Of a stretch of 10,101 bases of DNA, positions 5,916 through 10,101 are shown piece by piece. This stretch comes from Nitratiruptor sp. (GTDB lineage: Bacteria > Campylobacterota > Campylobacteria > Campylobacterales > Nitratiruptoraceae). The stretch is taken from positions 1-10,101 of the forward strand of contig WGBB01000033.1 in assembly GCA_015494505.1 (NCBI GenBank). The letters run 5' to 3'. Position 1 is the stretch's first letter. The number at the start of each line of letters is the position of its first letter. A program made the translations under genes and the position numbers. The notes beneath the pieces were generated by a model, which saw only the letters and a list, made by a program, of their open reading frames with translations, did not search any database and was not told the origin of the DNA.

Positions 5916-8126
5916 TTAAAACCTCGTCCCTACGCTAAATTCGAAGCTCGACGTTCTGTCACCCTTCTTATCATTAAGTGGACGAGCAAAGACGAGCTGG
6001 ATCGGCCCCATGGGCGAAATCCACTCGATAGCCGCACCTGTTCCCATGCGCGTAATTTCGGTAAATTTGCTGTCTCCAATACCACCGTAATCGAAGAAAA
6101 ATGTTAGACGCATGTTAGAGGCTTTAAGAAGCGGAATGCTCGCCTCTAATGAGGTAGAAAACATCTTTTTACCACCGATGAGACGCCCTTGAGAGTCTTT
6201 AGGAGCCAGTGAGGAGCTCTGATAACCGCGCAGCGTACTGATACCACCTAAATAAAACTTCTCGAAAATGGGCAGATACCCGCGATCATACACATACCCG
6301 ACTCGCCCTTTTACGCGCAAGATAAGGTCGTAATCGATCAGATCCTCAAGACCGTAGTAGTAGCCTGCTCGCAGATATGTCTTGACAAATTTTTCATCGC
6401 CGCCTACGCCTGCGTATTCCAGAGACGCGCTCGCAGCCACACCGTGACGCGGCACGTAGTAATCGTCGGTATTGTCAAATGTCAGAGCCGGGATAAGGGA
6501 GCTTTTGGTATAGCGCCCCGGCAAGAAGTAGTAGTTGTCATAATTGACATCGGTCATTTTGTTATTTTCATACGCATATGTAAGCGAAGAGTGCAGATAG
6601 CGCGTCAACTTCTTTCCGACTGTTACCGAACCGCCTTTGCGGTCTTCCGTATAATCGTAGTATTCGAATTTAGAGCTATAGAGATTGACACCTAATGAGT
6701 AGTCGCTATCAAAGATGTGAGGATTGACAAGCCCTACGTTAAAGCGTAAGGACTTGGATGAAAAATCGACCATGAAGCTGCCGTTGATACCGCTTCCAAA
6801 CATATTTTTATCACTAATGGCTGCGTTGACCAAAAAGCCCTCATAGGAGCTATATCCCCCACCAATCATGATACTTCCGGTAGGCATCTCTTTGACGTTG
6901 ACCAAAAGGTCCATCTGATTCTCGCTCACTCTTCGCTCTTCTATCTTCACATCGCTAAAAAATCCCGTACGCTTGAGGGCATTGCGCGAATCTACTAAAT
7001 CGGTATAGCTGTAGACATCGCCCGGCGCTAGATATATTTCTCGACGGATGACACGGTCGAGTGTGCGCTGGTTACCGGAAATTATTACATCGTGGATGTA
7101 GACTTTTTGACCGGGATTGATAAGATACTTCACGACGACGGTGTGATTTTTCTCATCTTTGTAAAAATCGGGAACGATGCGTACATATGCATAGCCCAAA
7201 TCCGCAATCTTTTTGCGGATTTTCTCCATATCTTTGCGCATTTTGTCGATATTAAAGACCTCTCCGGGCTCAAGACGCAGATCTTCGAGGAGCACCTTCT
7301 TTTCCACGATGGGCTCGAGGAGCTTGATCTCTACTTTTGATACCTTATACTGCCGGCCCTCTAAAATATGGTAGCGAAGTTTCGCTTTGTAGATATCAAA
7401 ATCGACGCGCAAAAAGGGATCGCTTACCTGTGCGTCGAGATACCCTTTGGTCATATAGAGGTTCTTGATGCGCGCGCTGTCATATTGGAGCTGGTCGAGT
7501 TTGAGCTCACCGCTATCAAACCCTATCATCCATCCGAGATACTTGTTGCGCTCTCTGTTGGCAATCACATCTTCTATATCGTCTTTGTCAAAGAGCTTCG
7601 CCCCGCATAGAGTCAGTTCGTCGATATAGATTTTCTCACCTTTGTTGACGACAAACGTCACTTTTACGCCGTTTTCGCCCACCTTCTCGGTATCCACTTC
7701 CACGACGGTATCGAAGTAGCCTTGCGAGCGTGCTTGGGCGATGATACGCGCTTTTGCTCTTGCAATTGCGCGCTCATCATAGATATCACCTTTTTTAAGA
7801 CCTAAGATATCGGGAAGCTCCTCTTTTTTGTTTTCCAAATATCCGAGTACTTCGATTTGGGAAATGAGCGGCTTTTCCTTAAAATGAAACGTCAAATTCC
7901 CAAAAGTATCATCCACCCAAATATCTTTGAAGTACCCTTGGGAGTAGAATTTTTTGATAGCTTCGTCAATCTTTTTCATATCGAGCTCTTGGCCTTCGTG
8001 CAGGCCTAGCATCTCTTTGGCAAGCGTGGGGGATAGATGCATCAATCCTTCGAAGCGAATCGACTTGATAGTTTCGGCTTGCATCGCCATTGCAAGCGCC
8101 AACAGGGCTACCCAACTCTTCTTCAT
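5916..8126 (-). CDS. bamA: Outer membrane protein assembly factor BamA
   Basis: BamA is the outer-membrane Omp85 barrel that folds and inserts beta-barrel proteins. The 736-residue product starts with a signal peptide (MKKSWVALLALAMAMQA, cleavage likely after residue 17). Five POTRA domains follow, roughly 19-85, 88-163, 166-257, 262-339 and 343-414; the last begins with the typical IHDVIISGNQRTLDRVIRRE. The 16-strand barrel occupies 415-736. It contains the loop-6 motif region YLGGISTLRGYQSSS (625-639), where the common VRGF reads LRGY, and GPIQLVFARPLN near the end. It finishes with GTRF, an aromatic C-terminal residue as expected for an outer-membrane barrel. AAGG (8139-8136) lies 9 bases before the ATG. 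The gene is divergent from tyrA, an arrangement I also recall in Campylobacter (Cj0129c/Cj0130). The barrel lipoprotein partners are not in this window. Confidence 0.95.
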   Translation of the reverse strand: MKKSWVALLALAMAMQAETIKSIRFEGLMHLSPTLAKEMLGLHEGQELDMKKIDEAIKKFYSQGYFKDIWVDDTFGNLTFHFKEKPLISQIEVLGYLENKKEELPDILGLKKGDIYDERAIARAKARIIAQARSQGYFDTVVEVDTEKVGENGVKVTFVVNKGEKIYIDELTLCGAKLFDKDDIEDVIANRERNKYLGWMIGFDSGELKLDQLQYDSARIKNLYMTKGYLDAQVSDPFLRVDFDIYKAKLRYHILEGRQYKVSKVEIKLLEPIVEKKVLLEDLRLEPGEVFNIDKMRKDMEKIRKKIADLGYAYVRIVPDFYKDEKNHTVVVKYLINPGQKVYIHDVIISGNQRTLDRVIRREIYLAPGDVYSYTDLVDSRNALKRTGFFSDVKIEERRVSENQMDLLVNVKEMPTGSIMIGGGYSSYEGFLVNAAISDKNMFGSGINGSFMVDFSSKSLRFNVGLVNPHIFDSDYSLGVNLYSSKFEYYDYTEDRKGGSVTVGKKLTRYLHSSLTYAYENNKMTDVNYDNYYFLPGRYTKSSLIPALTFDNTDDYYVPRHGVAASASLEYAGVGGDEKFVKTYLRAGYYYGLEDLIDYDLILRVKGRVGYVYDRGYLPIFEKFYLGGISTLRGYQSSSLAPKDSQGRLIGGKKMFSTSLEASIPLLKASNMRLTFFFDYGGIGDSKFTEITRMGTGAAIEWISPMGPIQLVFARPLNDKKGDRTSSFEFSVGTRF

Positions 8127-8168
8127 TACAGCGCGCCTTATTGTAGAATTTGCACATAGTTTACCAAC

Positions 8169-8174
8169 ATTTTA
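8169..8174 (-). promoter_or_regulatory. Possible -10 element of bamA
   Basis: On the minus strand TAAAAT (8174-8169) would start transcription near 8162, giving a leader of about 36 bases that contains the AAGG ribosome site. The same hexamer is used in the proposed nadA/plsY promoter. AT-rich sequence lies upstream, but no clear -35 is present. Other AT-rich hexamers nearby would serve almost as well, so the assignment is weak. Confidence 0.3.
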
Positions 8175-8199
8175 ATTAATATTGTTTAAAAGCCTCCGC

Positions 8200-8208
8200 T
8201 GTTATAAT
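8200..8208 (+). promoter_or_regulatory. Extended -10 promoter of tyrA
   Basis: TGTTATAAT (hexamer 8203-8208) is a perfect consensus -10 with the extended TG. Transcription would start near 8215. TTGTTT (8182-8187) is a poor -35 at 15-base spacing, so the extended -10 probably carries most of the activity. The ribosome site AGAAAGG (8218-8224) follows directly and decides the tyrA start. Confidence 0.65.
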
Positions 8209-8230
8209 AAGCTAGCAAGAAAGGATGTGC

Positions 8231-9058
8231 ATGCAAGCGGCTATAGTTGGTTTGGGACTCATGGGCGGGTCGCTGGCACTGGATTTGAGGCTTCATGGAC
8301 TCGCCCAAAAAATAGTAGGATTCGATCGCAACCCCAAGCATTGCAAAGAGGCTTTAGAACTTTCTCTCGTAGATGCAATCGTCGATTTTGAAGAGCTCAA
8401 AAGAAGTGACGTAATATTTTTGGCCATTCCCGTAGAAGGCATCATCGCCACACTTGCTAAACTCACAGACACATCCGAAGAAACCACCATTATCGACCTT
8501 GGCAGCACCAAAGAAAAGATAGTCGCATCCTGCCCTGCCAATCTGCGCCCGCGCTTCGTAGCCGCACACCCCATGACAGGCACGGAGTTCTCAGGTCCCC
8601 AAGCAGCCAAACCGGGGCTATACCACGATAAAATCGTCGTACTTTGCAATACCGAAGCTAATGCCCCCGCACACAAAGAGCGTGCCGAAAATATATTCAC
8701 AGCGATAGGAATGCAAATAGTCTATATGGATGCTGCAGAGCATGACCTGCATGCAGCATATATCAGCCATCTCCCCCATGCCATCAGCTACGCTCTAGCC
8801 AATTCGGTGCTAGGCCAAGAAGACCCCAAAAGCATCCTTATCCTTGCAGCCGGCGGTTTTCGCGACATGAGCCGACTGGCTAAAAGCAATCCTACCATGT
8901 GGACAGATATCTTCAAGCAGAATAAAAAGAATCTCCTCTCATCTATTGAAGTTTTCAAAAAAGAGCTACGCCGCGCCCACACTCTCATCCAAGAGGAGCG
9001 CTGGGAAGAGTTGCGAGCATGGATGGAGGAGGCTACGAAGCTCCATCAGATTTTGTAG
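8231..9058 (+). CDS. tyrA: Prephenate dehydrogenase TyrA
   Basis: TyrA oxidatively decarboxylates prephenate to 4-hydroxyphenylpyruvate (or acts on arogenate) in tyrosine synthesis, in the cytosol. The 275-residue protein opens with a Rossmann nucleotide site, AIVGLGLMGGS (4-14), and D32 at the end of the second strand (GFDRNP), which favours NAD over NADP. LGSTK (90-94), AAHPMTGTEFSGP (111-123) and YISHLPHAISYALA (177-190) contain the catalytic Ser/His positions known from the Aquifex enzyme. GGFRDMSRLAKSNPTMWTDI (208-227) is the substrate arginine region. It lacks a fused chorismate mutase or ACT domain. ATG 8231 is chosen over ATG 8225 because AGAAAGG ends directly at 8224: the later ATG has a 6-base spacer and the earlier one has none. 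The 3' end overlaps the convergent batD-like gene by 26 bases. Confidence 0.93.
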   Translation: MQAAIVGLGLMGGSLALDLRLHGLAQKIVGFDRNPKHCKEALELSLVDAIVDFEELKRSDVIFLAIPVEGIIATLAKLTDTSEETTIIDLGSTKEKIVASCPANLRPRFVAAHPMTGTEFSGPQAAKPGLYHDKIVVLCNTEANAPAHKERAENIFTAIGMQIVYMDAAEHDLHAAYISHLPHAISYALANSVLGQEDPKSILILAAGGFRDMSRLAKSNPTMWTDIFKQNKKNLLSSIEVFKKELRRAHTLIQEERWEELRAWMEEATKLHQIL

Positions 9059-10101
9059 CGTTGCGGCGCACGATCGCTTCCACATCTTTTTTCTTTATGC
9101 GATGTTTCTTGCCTTCGTAAATCTCCTCATAGAGCGCTTGGGCTAGGCTCGCGGCTTCTTTGTCTTTAGAAATGTAAGGCATGAGACGATTGAGCATTGT
9201 GCGCTTATCGCTCCATGCAACCTTCACCTTCCTTCGCATCGGTAAAAGTCGCAATACCCCCCACCCTAGCACAAAAAGCACCACTGCGCTCGCAAACCCA
9301 AAAAGAAAAGAGCGCCATGAAAAGGCTCCCCCGTTCGCGCACGCTTTTTTGCCTATCGGTTGCGACGTTGCGGTTGTATTCGTAGTCGCTACTATTTTGG
9401 CACCTCTCACTTTGATAGTTATAGGCTCGGTAGCAAGTGTGCCTATAGCTTTTTGTTTTGGATTAAAATAGGGAATCTCTATTTTTGGAATCGTATAATC
9501 GCTATCTGCTATGATAGAAAAGGTCTGGGTAAATGTGCTTATGAGATGTCCGTTTTCAAACCGTTCGCTTCTTTTTGGCGTATCAGCATAGACGGTAGCC
9601 TTTGGAATAGTGAGCTCTATACCGTTGAAACTCTCCAGATTCCCCTCGCCTTTGATGGTGAGTGTGAGATTGACGGGCTTTCCTGCATCCACTTCACGCC
9701 TATCCACCTTCGCTTCGATGCTAAACTCCCCCACGATATCCACATCCCGAGGGAGCGGTTTGGCCACGAGTGCGGCACTGTTGGAGGCCACGCTCTTCCA
9801 CACCGGTGCCGTAACACTAAAACCGAACATATCGACATTATGCGTAGGCACCGCGTATTTGAATATCGCAGGGCCTATAACATAGCGTCCCGCTTTTTGC
9901 GGGATAAGCAGGAGTTTGATGCGTTTGATGAGATATGCGCCATGTTCTTCGAGATATTTGTTGGTAGTTCTTAGCTCCTTGATCCAGAAATTTTCGAATT
10001 TCGGCATCTCGAAGCGATAATCCACGATGTACAGTGTCCTTCTGATTCTCAGCTCTAGCTGCGCGATTACGGGCTCGCCCACATAAGCTGCACTTTTTGA
10101 A
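9033..10101 (-). CDS. BatD-family protein, C-terminal part (5' end outside window)
   Basis: BatD proteins are membrane-anchored periplasmic proteins found with Bat (Bacteroides aerotolerance-type) VWA-domain proteins and MoxR ATPases; their molecular role is poorly known. The frame is open through the right edge, where it reads SKSAAYVGEPVIAQLELRI, a typical BatD repeat start, so the GTG at 10082 is an internal valine and not the start. Counting from that valine, the visible part has Ig-like beta domains. A second one (119-226) contains FSIEAKVDRREVDAGKPVNL and the characteristic GEGNLESFNGIELTIPK (145-161). A Thr/Ser linker (231-240), one membrane segment (258-280) and a basic cytosolic tail (282-349) with KKHRIKKKDVEAIVRR follow. 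The topology fits an exported N-terminus and cytosolic C-terminus. Its Bat partners should lie to the right, outside the window. It ends with TAG inside the tyrA 3' end. Confidence 0.85.
   Translation of the reverse strand, partial: SKSAAYVGEPVIAQLELRIRRTLYIVDYRFEMPKFENFWIKELRTTNKYLEEHGAYLIKRIKLLLIPQKAGRYVIGPAIFKYAVPTHNVDMFGFSVTAPVWKSVASNSAALVAKPLPRDVDIVGEFSIEAKVDRREVDAGKPVNLTLTIKGEGNLESFNGIELTIPKATVYADTPKRSERFENGHLISTFTQTFSIIADSDYTIPKIEIPYFNPKQKAIGTLATEPITIKVRGAKIVATTNTTATSQPIGKKACANGGAFSWRSFLFGFASAVVLFVLGWGVLRLLPMRRKVKVAWSDKRTMLNRLMPYISKDKEAASLAQALYEEIYEGKKHRIKKKDVEAIVRRNATKSDGAS

Noticed and set aside
8140..8167. TTGGTA, 16 bases, TACAAT as a bamA promoter on the minus strand
   Set aside because: Transcription would start about 7 bases before the ATG, downstream of the AAGG ribosome site, so the site would be lost from the message.
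8225..8230. ATG 8225 as tyrA start
   Set aside because: AGAAAGG abuts this ATG with no spacer, while ATG 8231 in the same frame has a 6-base spacer and begins right at the Rossmann strand.
10080..10082. GTG at 10082 as the start of the batD-like gene
   Set aside because: The frame continues upstream without a stop to the window edge and reads AAYVGEPV, a typical internal BatD repeat start, so the codon is an internal valine.
1..10101. Mobile elements, CRISPR arrays, tRNA or rRNA genes, phage or toxin-antitoxin loci
   Set aside because: No transposase or integrase motifs, repeat-spacer pattern, tRNA-like cloverleaf or rRNA sequence was recognised on either strand; the window is dense with core genes.

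Overview
The window reads as ordinary chromosomal core sequence from a member of the Campylobacterota (former Epsilonproteobacteria). The strongest evidence is the response regulator at 1624-2295. Its C-terminal half looks nearly identical, from memory, to Helicobacter pylori HP1043 (HsrA) and Campylobacter CosR. The order folB, HsrA-type regulator, ferredoxin, Ppx/GppA, and the divergent pair bamA/tyrA, also resemble the Campylobacter arrangement as I remember it. The base composition is moderate, not the very AT-rich composition of host-adapted Campylobacter, so a free-living or vent lineage (Sulfurovum, Nitratiruptor or Hydrogenimonas type) is plausible. The genus cannot be settled by reading. 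No tRNA, rRNA, insertion sequence, CRISPR array or sign of gene transfer was seen, and no stretch over about 110 bases lacks a gene.

Layout. 1-476 (minus): 5' part of nadA (quinolinate synthase), missing its C-terminus off the left edge. 477-549: short divergent intergenic region with a symmetrical AT-rich palindrome that puts a -10-like hexamer on each strand. 550-1529 (plus): plsY (glycerol-3-phosphate acyltransferase) and folB (dihydroneopterin aldolase), joined by an ATGA overlap. 1530-1623: AT-tract promoter region. 1624-3575 (plus): an HsrA/CosR-like response regulator overlapping a membrane histidine kinase. 3576-3636: a second promoter region. 3637-5889 (plus): YfhL-type 2[4Fe-4S] ferredoxin, a Ppx/GppA phosphatase starting on the base after the ferredoxin stop, and an unrecognised coiled-coil protein with an acidic tail. 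5890-5915: hairpin between convergent genes. 5916-8126 (minus): bamA. 8127-8230: divergent promoters. 8231-9058 (plus): tyrA (prephenate dehydrogenase). 9033-10101 (minus): C-terminal part of a BatD-family protein, overlapping the tyrA 3' end by 26 bp and running off the right edge.

How the genes fit together. Most entries are housekeeping: NAD synthesis, phospholipid synthesis, folate, tyrosine and outer-membrane assembly. The most informative part is the regulator block. In H. pylori and C. jejuni the HsrA/CosR regulator is known as an essential orphan. Here the ortholog keeps a complete phospho-receiver and is translationally coupled to a histidine kinase whose only two cysteines form a CPLC motif at its extreme C-terminus. 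A low-potential ferredoxin and a (p)ppGpp/polyphosphate phosphatase follow, which suggests, as inference, a redox and stringent-response theme.
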